Shown: in pieces, positions 50,868-60,847 of the stretch
How the letters are laid out: every line of letters begins with the position of its first letter
Numbering within the stretch: the first letter of the stretch is position 1
Source: Bryobacterales bacterium
Lineage (GTDB): Bacteria > Acidobacteriota > Terriglobia > Bryobacterales > Bryobacteraceae
Length of the DNA: 64,000 nucleotides
Reading direction: 5' to 3'
Assembly: GCA_003166865.1 (NCBI GenBank)
Contig: PMUP01000057.1
Coordinates: forward strand, 131,831 to 195,830
Program-made: the position numbers and the translations under genes
Notes under the pieces: model-generated
Databases searched by the model: none
The model's input: only the letters and a program-made list of their open reading frames with translations
What the model was told of the DNA's origin: nothing

Positions 50868-51499
50868 GCATCGCGGCCTGATTCGAGCACCTTTTGCACA
50901 CCCGCGGCGATCTCCGCGCGGTCTTCAACCGAATACTCGGGCATCCGCAATCGTGAATAGACAAAACTCGACGTGATCACTTTCGGGATCACCAGCTTCT
51001 CGGATTCCGCGAGACACAGCGCCACGCCATGCTTTTCGAGCAGGCCATACACGCCGTCAGTCAGCCACGACGCGTGCCGGAACTCGAATGCGCAGCGCAC
51101 ATCGCGAGGCAAGGTCGCAAGAAAATCGGCCAACAAAGCTTCGTCGCATTTCAGGGCCGGCGGAAGTTGGAACAGTACGGGCCCCAGCCGGCGCGCCGTT
51201 CGCAGCGGATCGATGGCGCGAAAAAACACCTCCGTGAACTCGGACGGCTTCAGCCGCAAAATATGCGTGATGCGCATGTGCGCTTTCAGCGGAAACACGA
51301 ATCCTGGATGCGTGTCATTCACCCAGTTTTCGAGCGTTGAAGCCGAAGGCAGCCGCCGGAACGTGTAGTTGACCTCCACCGCGTTCAGCCGGGTCGCGTA
51401 ATACGACAGGAACTTCTTGGCCGGCAGCTTGTCTGGATAGAACTCGGGCTTCCAACTGGGATAGGCAAATCCGGAAGTTCCCGAGTAGAAAGCTGGCAT
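50786..51499 (-). CDS. DUF72 family protein (TIM-barrel)
   Basis: A 237-residue DUF72 (YecE-like) protein. GTSGFAYPSWKPEFYPDKLP at the start, YATRLNAVEVNYTFRRLPSA, GFVFPLKAHMRITHI and RCAFEFRHASW are the conserved parts. The fold is a TIM barrel with unknown activity, often linked with a radical SAM or iron-sulfur partner in other genomes. ATG at 51499 was chosen because the family motif follows at once; the longer open frame upstream is not conserved. It overlaps the preceding membrane gene convergently. Confidence 0.9.
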   Translation of the reverse strand: MPAFYSGTSGFAYPSWKPEFYPDKLPAKKFLSYYATRLNAVEVNYTFRRLPSASTLENWVNDTHPGFVFPLKAHMRITHILRLKPSEFTEVFFRAIDPLRTARRLGPVLFQLPPALKCDEALLADFLATLPRDVRCAFEFRHASWLTDGVYGLLEKHGVALCLAESEKLVIPKVITSSFVYSRLRMPEYSVEDRAEIAAGVQKVLESGRDAYVFFKHEETPAGALYAEELLRTRSIQ

Positions 51500-51557
51500 C
51501 AGAATCCTGGCATCCCGAGGCGCGGGTGGCGCATCCCATACAATAGTGTAAACAGCA

Positions 51558-53447
51558 GTGACTCCGCAAAAGGCTCCCAAGAAACGCTCGTCCGAACGCT
51601 TGCGCGAATTGTGGCCGGACATCCGCGAAATGATGCGGCCGCGCCGCAAGATACTCGCGATCGGCTTCGTCCTGATGGTGATCAGCCGCGTGTGCGGGCT
51701 GGTGTTGCCCGCCTCCACGAAATACCTGATCGACAATGTCATCGGTAAGCGCCAACTCCAGCTCCTCGCACCCCTGGTCCTAGCGGTGCTGGCTGCGACC
51801 GTCATCCAGGGCGTGACGGGATTCGCTATTACACAACTGGTCTCCAAAGCCGGTCAACGCCTGATCGCCGAACTGCGCGCCAAAGTTCAGGCCCACATTG
51901 GGCGGCTGCCGGTCTCCTTTTACGACGCGAATAAAACCGGAACACTGGTGGCGCGCATCATGACCGACGTGGACGGCATTCGCAACCTACTGGGCACCGG
52001 CTTGATTGAATTTGCAGGCGGGCTGCTCACCGCCGTGCTGGTGCTCGGGTTTCTGCTGCACCTCAGCGTGCTGCTTACCAGCATCGCCCTGGTAATCGTG
52101 GTCGGATTCGCGCTGGTGTTGCGGAAAGCTTTCGGCACCATCCGGCCCATTTTCCGCGAACGTGGCAAGATCAATGCCGAAGTGACGGGACGGCTCACCG
52201 AGTCGCTCGGCGGCGTGCGGGTAGTGAAGGGCTATCATGCCGAAGCGCGCGAGGAAGAAGTGTTCCAGACCGGAGTGCAGCGGCTGCTCGACAATGTGCT
52301 CAAGAGCCTGACGGCGACGTCGTTCATGAGTCTTTCCGCAACCGTTCTGATGGGCGCGGTCGGCGCCGTCATCATGTACGTGGGCGCGCGCCAGATCACG
52401 GCCAAGGCCATGACGCTCGGCGACTTCGTCACTTTCACCGCGCTGCTTGCGTTCCTGATCGCTCCCATGTTCCAACTCGTCAACATCGGAACGCAGCTCA
52501 CCGAAGCTCTAGCTGGATTGGAACGGACGCGCGAAGTGCTGCGTGAGCGACCCGAGGACGAGGATCCGCGCCGCGTCGTTGCCTTGCCGCTCAGCACCGG
52601 TCAAGTAATCTTCGATCGCGTGAATTTCGCTTATGACACTGGAAAGGAAGTATTGCACGAGGTTTCGTTCCGCTCCGATCCGGGAACGGTGACGGCGCTG
52701 GTCGGCTCGTCGGGCTCCGGCAAGTCCACCATCATTGGATTGATCACTGCGTTTCATGGACCCGAATCGGGAACCGTGCTCGTGGACGGCGTCGATCTTT
52801 CCACCGTCCGTCTGGACTCCTACCGTACCCAGCTGGGCGTAGTGCTACAGGAAACGTTTCTATTCGACGGGACCATCTGGGAGAACGTCTCATTCGCCCG
52901 GCCAAATGCGAGCAAGGAACAAGTTCTGGAGGCCTGCCGGATCGCGCGTGTCGACGAATTCGCCGAAGGCTTCGAAAAGCAGTACGAAACCATCGTGGGC
53001 GAGCGCGGTGTGAAGCTATCAGGCGGCCAACGCCAACGCGTTTCCATCGCGCGGGCAATTCTGGCTGACCCACGGATCTTGATTCTCGACGAAGCCACAT
53101 CGAACCTCGATTCCGAGTCCGAGGGCATGATCCAGGAAGGCTTGCGGTACTTGATGCAGGGCCGCACCACCTTTGTCATCGCGCACCGGCTGTCCACCAT
53201 CCGGCGCGCCGATCAGATTCTGGTGGTGGAAGCGGGGCGCATCGTAGAGCGCGGCACGCACTCCGAGTTGTATGCCGCGCGCGGCCGCTACTACGATCTG
53301 TACACCAAGCAGCATGGCATCGAAGCGAATCTGTTCCTCGCGCCCGGCGAAGGCGAGGATGCAACCGCGGCCGATGGCGCCGTCGGCGTGGCTGGCGCGC
53401 CGGGCGGCAATGTCGTGGCCGATGCGATGCGGATGCTACGCGGGTAA
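51558..53447 (+). CDS. ABC transporter, fused permease/ATPase (MsbA-like exporter)
   Basis: A 629-residue half-transporter with six membrane helices (about 32-300) and a C-terminal ATPase. Walker A is GSSGSGKS (383-390), the Q-loop is Q431 in VVLQETFLFDG, the signature is LSGGQ (487-491), Walker B is ILILDEA (507-513) and the switch histidine lies in FVIAHRLS. It forms a homodimer that exports lipids or drugs; the substrate is unknown. The start is GTG at 51558. About 45 C-terminal residues after KQHGIEANLF are Gly/Ala/Glu-rich and probably unstructured. Confidence 0.93.
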   Translation: MTPQKAPKKRSSERLRELWPDIREMMRPRRKILAIGFVLMVISRVCGLVLPASTKYLIDNVIGKRQLQLLAPLVLAVLAATVIQGVTGFAITQLVSKAGQRLIAELRAKVQAHIGRLPVSFYDANKTGTLVARIMTDVDGIRNLLGTGLIEFAGGLLTAVLVLGFLLHLSVLLTSIALVIVVGFALVLRKAFGTIRPIFRERGKINAEVTGRLTESLGGVRVVKGYHAEAREEEVFQTGVQRLLDNVLKSLTATSFMSLSATVLMGAVGAVIMYVGARQITAKAMTLGDFVTFTALLAFLIAPMFQLVNIGTQLTEALAGLERTREVLRERPEDEDPRRVVALPLSTGQVIFDRVNFAYDTGKEVLHEVSFRSDPGTVTALVGSSGSGKSTIIGLITAFHGPESGTVLVDGVDLSTVRLDSYRTQLGVVLQETFLFDGTIWENVSFARPNASKEQVLEACRIARVDEFAEGFEKQYETIVGERGVKLSGGQRQRVSIARAILADPRILILDEATSNLDSESEGMIQEGLRYLMQGRTTFVIAHRLSTIRRADQILVVEAGRIVERGTHSELYAARGRYYDLYTKQHGIEANLFLAPGEGEDATAADGAVGVAGAPGGNVVADAMRMLRG

Positions 53448-53448
53448 G

Positions 53449-53847
53449 TTAGCGCTTCCGAATCGCCCCGTCCAGGCTGAACGCTCCGGCTCCGGCAGTC
53501 ACCAGGTACAAAAAGAAGAAGCAGTAGATCACCGTGATCTCCCCCATGTTGAGGAGCGGCCAAAGCCAAGGCCCCATGTGGATGTGCACCGTAAAATAGG
53601 CCACCGCCATCTCGCCGCACAGAATAAACGCCACCGGCCGCGTGAATAGGCCAAGAATGATGAGGGGGCCGCCGACGATTTCGAGAACCCCCGCGAACCA
53701 CAGCATCGAATACGCGGCTGCGGCATGGCCGCCTAATCCGCCAAATGCGCCGAACTTTTGCGCGCCATGCAGCGTGAAAGTGAAGCCGGCGACAATGCGC
53801 AGCAGCGCCAGCGTGTGGGATTCAACCGAAGAAGTGTCTCGAGCCAA
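53449..53847 (-). CDS. DoxX-family membrane protein
   Basis: A 132-residue protein with four hydrophobic helices. RIVAGFTFTLHGAQKFGAFG near the N-terminus and ILGLFTRPVAFILCGEMAVA are typical of the DoxX family, and WFAGVLEIVGGPLI is the central block. Related proteins pair with thiosulfate:quinone oxidoreductases or handle oxidative stress; the role here is unknown. It is convergent with the ABC exporter, one base apart, and 20 bp after the glycoside hydrolase. Confidence 0.87.
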   Translation of the reverse strand: MARDTSSVESHTLALLRIVAGFTFTLHGAQKFGAFGGLGGHAAAAYSMLWFAGVLEIVGGPLIILGLFTRPVAFILCGEMAVAYFTVHIHMGPWLWPLLNMGEITVIYCFFFLYLVTAGAGAFSLDGAIRKR

Positions 53848-53867
53848 GTCCGCCTCCCTAATTGTAT

Positions 53868-56477
53868 TTATTCACCACTCTGTTGTAGCAGTTTAGCCAC
53901 CAGCGCAGTCCAGCCGGTTTGGTGGCTCGCGCCTAAGCCCGCGCCATTGTCGCCGTTGAAATACTCATAAAACAGAATATTATCGCGGAAATACGGATCG
54001 CTCTGGAACTTTTCCGCTCCTCCAAAAACCGGCCGTCGTCCCTGCTCATCGCGCAAGAACAGATGCGATAGGCGGCGGGACAATTGGCACGCCACCTCCT
54101 CCAGATTCATCTTCACGCCAGAACCGGTGGGAAACTCAACCTGCAACTCGTCTCCAAAATAATGGTGGAAGCGCTGCAGCGATTCGATCATGAGGTAGTT
54201 CACCGGAAACCACACGGGCCCCCGCCAGTTGGAATTTCCTCCGAACAAGTTGGTTCTGGATTCCGCCGGTTCGTAGTCCACCCGGTATTCCTGGCCGTCC
54301 GCACGCAAAATAAACGGATGGTCCTTGTGATAGCGCGAGACGCCGCGGATGCCATAAGGCGACAGGAATTCGTTCTCGTCCAGCATGATTTGCAACACGC
54401 GCCGCAGCCGCGAATGATGCACCAGCGAAAGCAGCGTGCGCTCTTCCTGGCCGTGCCGCGTAATGGAAGCGACATTGAGGCACAGGTCCGGACGATGCTT
54501 GATGAACCAATTCATGCGCCGCTTGAAGCCCGGCATCCGGTCGATGGCCTCGGCTTCCAGCGTGGTTACGGCAAACAGGGGAATCAATCCCACCAGCGAT
54601 CTCACTCGCATGGGGATCTTGCGGCCATCGGGCATCAGCAGCCGGTCGTAGAATAAGCCATCTTGTTCGTCCCAGAGTCCGCCGTCTCCCAGGTGATTCA
54701 TCGCGCTCGCGATGTACAGAAAATGCTCGAAGAACTTGCTCGCGATGTCTTCATACGATTTGTCATGCAGCGTCAATTCGATGGCGATGCGCAGCATCAC
54801 CAGGCAGAACATACCCATCCAGGCCGTGCCGTCGGCTTGTTCGATGAAGCCGCCGGTGGGAAGCGGCTTGCTGCGATCAAAGACCCCAATGTTGTCCAGG
54901 CCAAGAAATCCGCCTTCGAAAATGTTGTTACCCCGCGAGTCCTTCTGGTTCACCCACCAGGTGAAGTTCATGAGCAGCTTGTGAAAGCAGGATTCCAGGA
55001 ACTCCGGGTCCGGCTTGCCGCTTAGCTTCGCGTCGATCTTGTACACGCGCCAGCACGCCCAGGGATGCACGGGTGGATTCACGTCGCTGAACTCCCATTC
55101 ATAGGCCGGGAGCTGCCCGTTGGGCGATTGGTACCACTCGCGCAGCAGCAATGAGAGTTGATGCTTGGCGAAATCGGGGTCGACCATTGCAAACGGAATG
55201 GTGTGGAACGCCAGATCCCAAGCAGCGAACCACGGGTATTCCCATTTGTCGGGCATCGACAGCACGTCGTCGTTGTAAACGTGAATCCAATTGTGGTTGC
55301 GGCCTGCCAGCCGTTGGGGCGGCGGGGGAGGCATCGCGGGATCGCCCTTCAACCATTGTTCTACTACGTAGTGATAAAACTGCTTGCTCCACATCAGGCC
55401 CGCGAAGGCTTGGCGCTGCACCATGCGAGCGTCGCCGGACAGGCTGGCGGGAGCGAAGGAGTAATAATCGTCCGCCTCCTCGATGCGATCGAGAAACACC
55501 TGGTGAAAATCGGGCTGCGGACTGTCGCCGGAGTACAAGCGGAAGTGCAGCACTTTGGACGCGCTGGATTCCAGCTCGATGCGATACAGTCCGCAGGCCT
55601 TGGTTCCCGTTTCGTCCGGATTCACCGCGTTATGCTCACCTTGGATCAGGTAACGGTGGAACGCGTCCTTGCTGTACAATTGCCCGCTCTCATAGGCCCA
55701 CAAGCGCAGAGTGTTGCTTTCGTTTTCGGTGAAGAGGAACTGTGGGCCATCCTCGAGCCACAGCTTGAATTCGCCCAGCGACTGCTCCTGGATGCCGATG
55801 GTGTGCGTGCCATCGCGCGATAGCTCCGGCCGCGGCTTTCCGTAGCCCCAGCTCCAGGTGTTGCGAAACCAAACCGTGGGCAACAAGTACAGCGTCGCGG
55901 GCGACGGTCCCCGGTTGATGACGGTTGCGCGCACCAGAATATCCTCGACATCGTTTTTGGCGTATTCGATGAAGATATCGAAGTAGCGGTTCTCGTCAAA
56001 GATTCCCGTGTCGATCAGCTCGTACTCGCTGGCCGAGCGTGGACGCGCACGATTGATCTCCGCCAATTGCGAGTAGGGAAACTCCAACTGCGGGTACTTA
56101 TAGAGGCACTTCATGTAGGAGTGCGTCGGCGTGGAGTCCAGGTAGTAGTAATACTCTTTGACGTCCTCGCCATGATTGCCCTCCGTTCCCGAAAGTCCGA
56201 AGAGGCGCTCCTTCAGGATTGGATCGGCTCCGTTCCAAAAGGCAAACGCGAAGCACAGGCGTTGGTGGTTGTCCGAGATGCCGGCGATACCGTCCTCGGT
56301 CCAGCGATACGCGCGCGAGCGGGCGTGATCGTGCGTGAAATAATCCCACGCGTCGCCGTCCGCGCTGTAGTCTTCGCGCGGATTGCCCCAAGACCGCTCA
56401 CTGAGGTACGGTCCCCAGCGCTTCCAGTACTTGGTTCTGTTTCTATCCTCGAGCAGACGATCTCGTTCGGCGGACAT
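53868..56477 (-). CDS. GH63-like (MGH1-type) glycoside hydrolase
   Basis: An 869-residue cytoplasmic (alpha/alpha)6-barrel hydrolase. The N-terminal domain ([40 protein letters not shown]) and the catalytic barrel ([54 protein letters not shown] and [15 protein letters not shown]) match mannosylglycerate/glucosidase-like enzymes of GH63. The aspartate in FAAWD and the glutamate in YEWEF are probable active-site residues. The end [20 protein letters not shown] is a family hallmark. ATG at 56477 ([13 protein letters not shown]) was preferred to one 27 bp upstream. It is divergent from the CarboxypepD-repeat gene. Confidence 0.9.
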   Translation of the reverse strand: MSAERDRLLEDRNRTKYWKRWGPYLSERSWGNPREDYSADGDAWDYFTHDHARSRAYRWTEDGIAGISDNHQRLCFAFAFWNGADPILKERLFGLSGTEGNHGEDVKEYYYYLDSTPTHSYMKCLYKYPQLEFPYSQLAEINRARPRSASEYELIDTGIFDENRYFDIFIEYAKNDVEDILVRATVINRGPSPATLYLLPTVWFRNTWSWGYGKPRPELSRDGTHTIGIQEQSLGEFKLWLEDGPQFLFTENESNTLRLWAYESGQLYSKDAFHRYLIQGEHNAVNPDETGTKACGLYRIELESSASKVLHFRLYSGDSPQPDFHQVFLDRIEEADDYYSFAPASLSGDARMVQRQAFAGLMWSKQFYHYVVEQWLKGDPAMPPPPPQRLAGRNHNWIHVYNDDVLSMPDKWEYPWFAAWDLAFHTIPFAMVDPDFAKHQLSLLLREWYQSPNGQLPAYEWEFSDVNPPVHPWACWRVYKIDAKLSGKPDPEFLESCFHKLLMNFTWWVNQKDSRGNNIFEGGFLGLDNIGVFDRSKPLPTGGFIEQADGTAWMGMFCLVMLRIAIELTLHDKSYEDIASKFFEHFLYIASAMNHLGDGGLWDEQDGLFYDRLLMPDGRKIPMRVRSLVGLIPLFAVTTLEAEAIDRMPGFKRRMNWFIKHRPDLCLNVASITRHGQEERTLLSLVHHSRLRRVLQIMLDENEFLSPYGIRGVSRYHKDHPFILRADGQEYRVDYEPAESRTNLFGGNSNWRGPVWFPVNYLMIESLQRFHHYFGDELQVEFPTGSGVKMNLEEVACQLSRRLSHLFLRDEQGRRPVFGGAEKFQSDPYFRDNILFYEYFNGDNGAGLGASHQTGWTALVAKLLQQSGE

Positions 56478-56498
56478 CCTCTCTATGGAACCATATCC

Positions 56499-58187
56499 AT
56501 GCAATCCGCGAAAAACGCGCTAGAGTTGGACAGCAGGGCTTTCGTGCGTATCGTTCTTGGCCTCACACTATCGATTGCCGCTTCTTCGGGGCTCTATTCT
56601 TTTCAGAGCCCGCCTGCTGCTCCGCCCGTCCGTGGCGCGATTCACGGGCATGTCCTCCAGTCCAAATCGGGCGAGCCGGTCAAGAAGGTACTTGTCATCC
56701 TCAGGCACGGTCAGGAATCCGGCACAGGCGCTTTGACCGACGCAACGGGCGCATTTCGATTTGATGACCTGGAACCGGGCCCATACTCGCTGGCGACCGA
56801 ACGCAACGGTTTCGTCCCTGATCCGGAATCGGAGCGAATGGTCGTTAACGTTAAGCCGGGGCCCGACGAATCGGAAGTCACATTGAAGCTGATCCGCGCC
56901 GGCGCGATTTCCGGACACGTGCTGGACAGTGACGGCGAACCAATCACCGGAGCCTCGGTCCAAGTCGCGCCGGTTAATCAGAAGAAGGGTGGAGTTTCGT
57001 CATTTAGTGCGATTACCAATAGTGCGATTACCAACGATCGCGGCGAATATCGGGCATTCAACATTCCGCCAGGCAAGTACCGTATTGCTGTCTCGTACGA
57101 GCCTGGGTTCCAGCAGCGGGAGGTCAGAATGCAGCGTCCGCGAACCCAATCCGGCAGCGCGCCCGAGGAGACTTATACCCTCACATATTACCCGGCTGCA
57201 CTGGATTCAAAACTGGCTCAGACAATTGATGTGGAAGCCGGAGCGGATCTGCTGGGCTATGACATCCAGATCTTACGCGCCAAAGGTGTGACTGTGCGGG
57301 GCGCTGTGGGCGCGGCCGGGGGCGCACCGGCCGGAGCAATCGTTTGGGTCACCTTGTCTCCAATCCGGCGGGCCATCGGCTTGCGGTCGTACGACAAGGT
57401 AATTCAGGATTCCAGTGGCGTTTTCGAACTCACGCAAGTGTTGTCCGGAACATACGTGCTCGCGGCGACGGCCCCGTTTGGTGACAAGAGATTCTCCGCT
57501 CATCAGGTCGTTGACGTGGGCAGCGCGGACCTGGACGGGATACAACTCACGCTCGCACCCCCGCAGACCATCAGCGGTGTCATTGTCCTTCCGGCGGGCC
57601 GCAAGATGCCGCCGGGTCTCTTTGCCGCGTTGCTGCCGCGTGAGAGTAGCGGTGAAGGCAGCGGTGGATTGAGCCAGCCTGGCAGCGATGGAGTGTTTCA
57701 GATTCGGGACGTTGCTCCGGGCGATTACGATGTCGCCCTCGGCAGTACCGGGCCCGGGGACGATTTGTACGTGAGCGCGATTCAGGCGGGTGACGATGAT
57801 GCCCTCGCCAGCGGTGTTCACGTTGGACTGCAGCCCGCGGGCCGCCTCAAGGTCACCCTCAAGGCCAATGGCGGAACGGTGCAGGCGAGCGTTAAGGATT
57901 CGGTAGGAAAGCTTCTGCCGGACTGCCATGTCCGGCTCGTGCCGGATGCGCCGCGTCGCGGCCAAATGGCTTTGTACGGCGAGTGCAAAACAGACGCCAG
58001 CGGCGCGTGTGGCCTGGCCGGTATGGCTCCAGGCAGCTATCGCGCTTTCGCATTTGCCGAAGAGAGGCAGATCGATTTCCGCGATCCGGCCGCAACCACC
58101 GACTTCGAAGATTTAGGGAAGGCCGTCAATGTCGTGGACGGCGAGCGCCAGGACATCGAACTCATTCCGGTGCCCGAGGACAAGTAA
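56499..58187 (+). CDS. Secreted CarboxypepD-regulatory-like repeat protein
   Basis: A 562-residue exported protein with a signal region ([20 protein letters not shown], about 15-34) and several CarboxypepD_reg-like beta-sandwich repeats: [60 protein letters not shown] and others. Each ends with a GxYR/GPYSL-type turn. The domain is common in acidobacterial outer-membrane receptors and adhesins, probably for binding glycans; there is no plug or barrel domain. A 15-bp in-frame tandem duplication (57006-57035) gives [10 protein letters not shown]. The ATG at 56499 was chosen because the longer open frame upstream is antisense to the glycoside hydrolase. Confidence 0.85.
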   Translation: MQSAKNALELDSRAFVRIVLGLTLSIAASSGLYSFQSPPAAPPVRGAIHGHVLQSKSGEPVKKVLVILRHGQESGTGALTDATGAFRFDDLEPGPYSLATERNGFVPDPESERMVVNVKPGPDESEVTLKLIRAGAISGHVLDSDGEPITGASVQVAPVNQKKGGVSSFSAITNSAITNDRGEYRAFNIPPGKYRIAVSYEPGFQQREVRMQRPRTQSGSAPEETYTLTYYPAALDSKLAQTIDVEAGADLLGYDIQILRAKGVTVRGAVGAAGGAPAGAIVWVTLSPIRRAIGLRSYDKVIQDSSGVFELTQVLSGTYVLAATAPFGDKRFSAHQVVDVGSADLDGIQLTLAPPQTISGVIVLPAGRKMPPGLFAALLPRESSGEGSGGLSQPGSDGVFQIRDVAPGDYDVALGSTGPGDDLYVSAIQAGDDDALASGVHVGLQPAGRLKVTLKANGGTVQASVKDSVGKLLPDCHVRLVPDAPRRGQMALYGECKTDASGACGLAGMAPGSYRAFAFAEERQIDFRDPAATTDFEDLGKAVNVVDGERQDIELIPVPEDK

Positions 58188-58194
58188 GGCCCAA

Positions 58195-59184
58195 TCAGGC
58201 ACGGAGAAATTGCTGTATTTCCGCCAGCGTTTCCTTGGGGGCGCTCTCTTGCAGAGAGTGGTTGCCGGGCAGGCCTTTGCCGGTGACGTTCACGCCCTCG
58301 TCCTTCCAGATCGCGAGCACGTCATACAACTTGCCCATGGCGCCGTTCGCCGCCCAGAGGGTCAACAATGGGCACTGGATCTTTTTGCCGGCCTGGATGT
58401 CAGCGGCGTCAATCGCCAAGTCGACCGAGGCCGAGGCCCGATAATCCTCGCACATGGCATGAATGCTGAGCGGGTTGGTCATGGTGCGGAGGTACTCGCG
58501 CTGCACGTCGTCGGTGGTTCGCGCGAGCGCGGCATCGTTGGCCGCCTTGAGCTCGTTCTCGGGACCAGGCGCTGCCCGCAGGTAATTGAACCAGTGAAAG
58601 TAAGCCTGCACGAAATCGATGGTGACGTGCGAATAGAGATAATGCGCCGGCACGATATCCATCACGATGAGTTTCTGGACGCGGTCCGGATGATCCAGCG
58701 CCATTCGGCGGCCGACGCGCCCGCCGCGGTCGTGGCCAACCATCAGAAATTGGCGGTAGCCCAAGTGTTCCATCACCTCCACTCCATCCAACGCCATCGG
58801 CCGCTTGGACTGGCTGACGTGCTTCGGCTGGTCCTCAGGCTTGCTGGAATCGCCGTAGCCGCGCAAATCGCACATCACCAGCGTGAAATCCTTGGCCAGA
58901 TCGGGTGCGATCAAACGCCAGGTGATCACCGACTGCGGCGCGCCGTGAAACAGCAACACCGGCGGTCCGGAGCCGCCAATCACCGCGTTGATCTCAGCCC
59001 CTGAGGTTTTAATTCTTTCGTTGCGGAAACCGGGCGGGAAAAAGTGCATGCAGGGTGGTTGCTCGCCGGCGGCGACCGTTGTCTGCGCCCCGGCATTGGT
59101 TCCCGCGAGGGCGGCCACGCCGGCAGTCCAGGCGGTTTGTTGGAGCAAAGCACGTCGCGTCTGCGTGGTAACACAGTCAAGCAT
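58195..59184 (-). CDS. Alpha/beta hydrolase, haloacetate (fluoroacetate) dehalogenase-like, Tat-exported
   Basis: A 329-residue alpha/beta hydrolase. A twin-arginine signal (TTQTRRALLQQTAW, 6-19) precedes the fold. The nucleophile is aspartate, D152 in MVGHDRGGRVGRRM, with R153 and R156 as the halide-carboxylate binding arginines of fluoroacetate dehalogenase. The histidine/tryptophan pair H197-W198 (YFHWFNYL) is where that enzyme holds fluoride, D176 is the acid, and H309 in PGNHSLQ the base. An aspartate nucleophile excludes ordinary esterases, so haloacetate dehalogenase or epoxide hydrolase is expected. Export of such an enzyme is unusual. It is convergent with the CarboxypepD gene. Confidence 0.87.
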   Translation of the reverse strand: MLDCVTTQTRRALLQQTAWTAGVAALAGTNAGAQTTVAAGEQPPCMHFFPPGFRNERIKTSGAEINAVIGGSGPPVLLFHGAPQSVITWRLIAPDLAKDFTLVMCDLRGYGDSSKPEDQPKHVSQSKRPMALDGVEVMEHLGYRQFLMVGHDRGGRVGRRMALDHPDRVQKLIVMDIVPAHYLYSHVTIDFVQAYFHWFNYLRAAPGPENELKAANDAALARTTDDVQREYLRTMTNPLSIHAMCEDYRASASVDLAIDAADIQAGKKIQCPLLTLWAANGAMGKLYDVLAIWKDEGVNVTGKGLPGNHSLQESAPKETLAEIQQFLRA

Positions 59185-59280
59185 GTTCAGACCTCACTCC
59201 GTTATCTTATTGCAGTTCGAAGTCCTGCATGATCGCGAGATTTCCAGGAATGTTGTGCAGCTTTTGATTTCCGACGCGAC

Positions 59281-59463
59281 TCAATAGCGCCGTCCTTCGT
59301 TGACCATGTCCCTGACGCTCGTCTTGCTGCGTTTCACCCGCTTGCGGAGCGCCCGCATTCCTTCGACGATCTCGTCATGGGACAGCTTGGCTGCCGCATT
59401 CCTAGGACGGTCGAGCAAAGCGGCCAAGTGGGTTTTCGCGTCGAAAGCGCCTATGGTGTCCAT
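59281..59463 (-). CDS. Short Phd/YefM-type antitoxin-like protein
   Basis: A 60-residue protein. MDTIGAFDAKTHLAALLDR is the N-terminal DNA-binding strand and helix of Phd/YefM antitoxins, and MRALRKRVKRSKTSVRDMVN matches their usual C-terminal helix. The central part normally holding ITRHGKPVARL is missing, so an internal deletion of about 25 residues is likely. There is no toxin gene downstream; bases 59280-59210 only read a short tail VGNQKLHNIPGNLAIMQDFE that looks like another gene's remnant. It is therefore an orphan, perhaps inactive. Confidence 0.6.
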   Translation of the reverse strand: MDTIGAFDAKTHLAALLDRPRNAAAKLSHDEIVEGMRALRKRVKRSKTSVRDMVNEGRRY

Positions 59464-59549
59464 TGATATCCGACCAACCAGTTTAAACTAGTCGTCTCTG
59501 AATGCGCCGTTAGTTTGACTGCTCGGCACCGGGGTGATGAACTGGAAGA

Positions 59550-60845
59550 GTGCGTTTTCTGCTGGTGCTCGCCATAGCTGGAGCATGGGCCCAGACAACG
59601 GAAGATACCTCTTCGCCCGAGAGCACGGGCCTTTTCGAACGAATCAAGCAGCGTGCCATAGAAGACCTCGCGAGTGTACCCAACTATGTCTGCGTCGACT
59701 CCATAGAGCGGTCCTTGTCGATACCGGGCGAGCGTCAGTTCAGACGCCTGGACCGGGTGCACCTCGAGCTTGCGCACGTCGATGGTGCTGACCGATTCGC
59801 ATGGTTGGGAAATTCCGTTTTTCAGTCGAGGAGTCCGACCGTAATGGTTGGCTACGGCGCCAGTTTTGGGGGTGACTTCGCGGACAATCGCGCCTTGGTC
59901 TTCAAAGATAACTCGACAAGAATATCGTACGCCGGTCGGGCAACAATGGACGGCCGGCCTGCCCTGCGCTATGAATATGATCACCCTCGCGGCGCGCTGG
60001 GGGTGGCCAATGGCAATCAGTCCGGTTTCACGGCAGCACGGGGAGCTTTCTGGATCGACCCGGAAACGTTGGACCTGTTGCAAATCGATATCGAGGGCTA
60101 CGCCATCCCATCGAATTTGGCGGTGCGGTCGATATCTGACGGCACGACGTACTGGCGCGTGCTTATCGGCAAACGCGTCGCGCTCCTGGCGCGCAATTCC
60201 GAGTTTCGGCTGATGTACGCGGACGGAACCGCGAGACGAAATGCATCCGTATTTTCGAATTGCCGGGAGTACGCCGCAGACAGCACCCTGACCTTTGAGC
60301 CAAGTCCTGCGCCGCAGCTTCCGCTGCCCAGCTTGGAAAACTTGCACGTCCAGCCGGGTCTGCAGCTTCAGTTGGCTCTCGATAGGGCTGTCGATGCGGA
60401 CCAGGCAGCCGTCGGGGATCCCATTCGCGCCCGTGTTCTGGAAACCGTCGGCGGCATTCCTCGGGGCGCTCGCGTCTACGGCCGGGTGAACCGCATTGTC
60501 AACTTCAACGACCAGATTCCGTTGCCTAGGCGGGAACGGCCTCCACCAACCCCGAAGGACGCGGCGTGGGGGTGGCATCTAGGTGAAGTGCTGATCCAGA
60601 TCGAATTCTTACAAATCGAATATCAACGCAGCCGCGCGCCGTTCATAGCCCGGCTGATCGATCTGGAATCCCAGCCAGGAAAACGGGACACAACGACCCG
60701 CAGCTTTGGCTATCTGGATGACGACGCGGTGGTGAGATACGATCCACCCGGAACCGCAAGCGTTTATGTTTCGAAGGAAAACCCGGTCCTCGGGCGAGGC
60801 GTCATCATGCAGTGGGTTACCGCGTCCGAGCGCGGCTCGCATTGA
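59550..60845 (+). CDS. Secreted acidobacterial protein of unknown function (431 aa)
   Basis: A short signal peptide (MRFLLVLAIAGAWA, from a GTG start) precedes a soluble domain: FERIKQRAIEDLASVPNYVC, DRFAWLGNSVFQSRSPTVMV, GFTAARGAFWIDPETLDLLQ and GRVNRIVNFNDQIPLP. No known domain is recognised; the style (small beta strands, LENLHVQPGLQLQLALDRAV near 275) is shared with many acidobacterial secreted proteins. It is convergent with 60848-61684, with two bases between. Outer-membrane or extracellular location is inferred from the signal. Confidence 0.75.
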   Translation: MRFLLVLAIAGAWAQTTEDTSSPESTGLFERIKQRAIEDLASVPNYVCVDSIERSLSIPGERQFRRLDRVHLELAHVDGADRFAWLGNSVFQSRSPTVMVGYGASFGGDFADNRALVFKDNSTRISYAGRATMDGRPALRYEYDHPRGALGVANGNQSGFTAARGAFWIDPETLDLLQIDIEGYAIPSNLAVRSISDGTTYWRVLIGKRVALLARNSEFRLMYADGTARRNASVFSNCREYAADSTLTFEPSPAPQLPLPSLENLHVQPGLQLQLALDRAVDADQAAVGDPIRARVLETVGGIPRGARVYGRVNRIVNFNDQIPLPRRERPPPTPKDAAWGWHLGEVLIQIEFLQIEYQRSRAPFIARLIDLESQPGKRDTTTRSFGYLDDDAVVRYDPPGTASVYVSKENPVLGRGVIMQWVTASERGSH

Positions 60846-60847
60846 GC

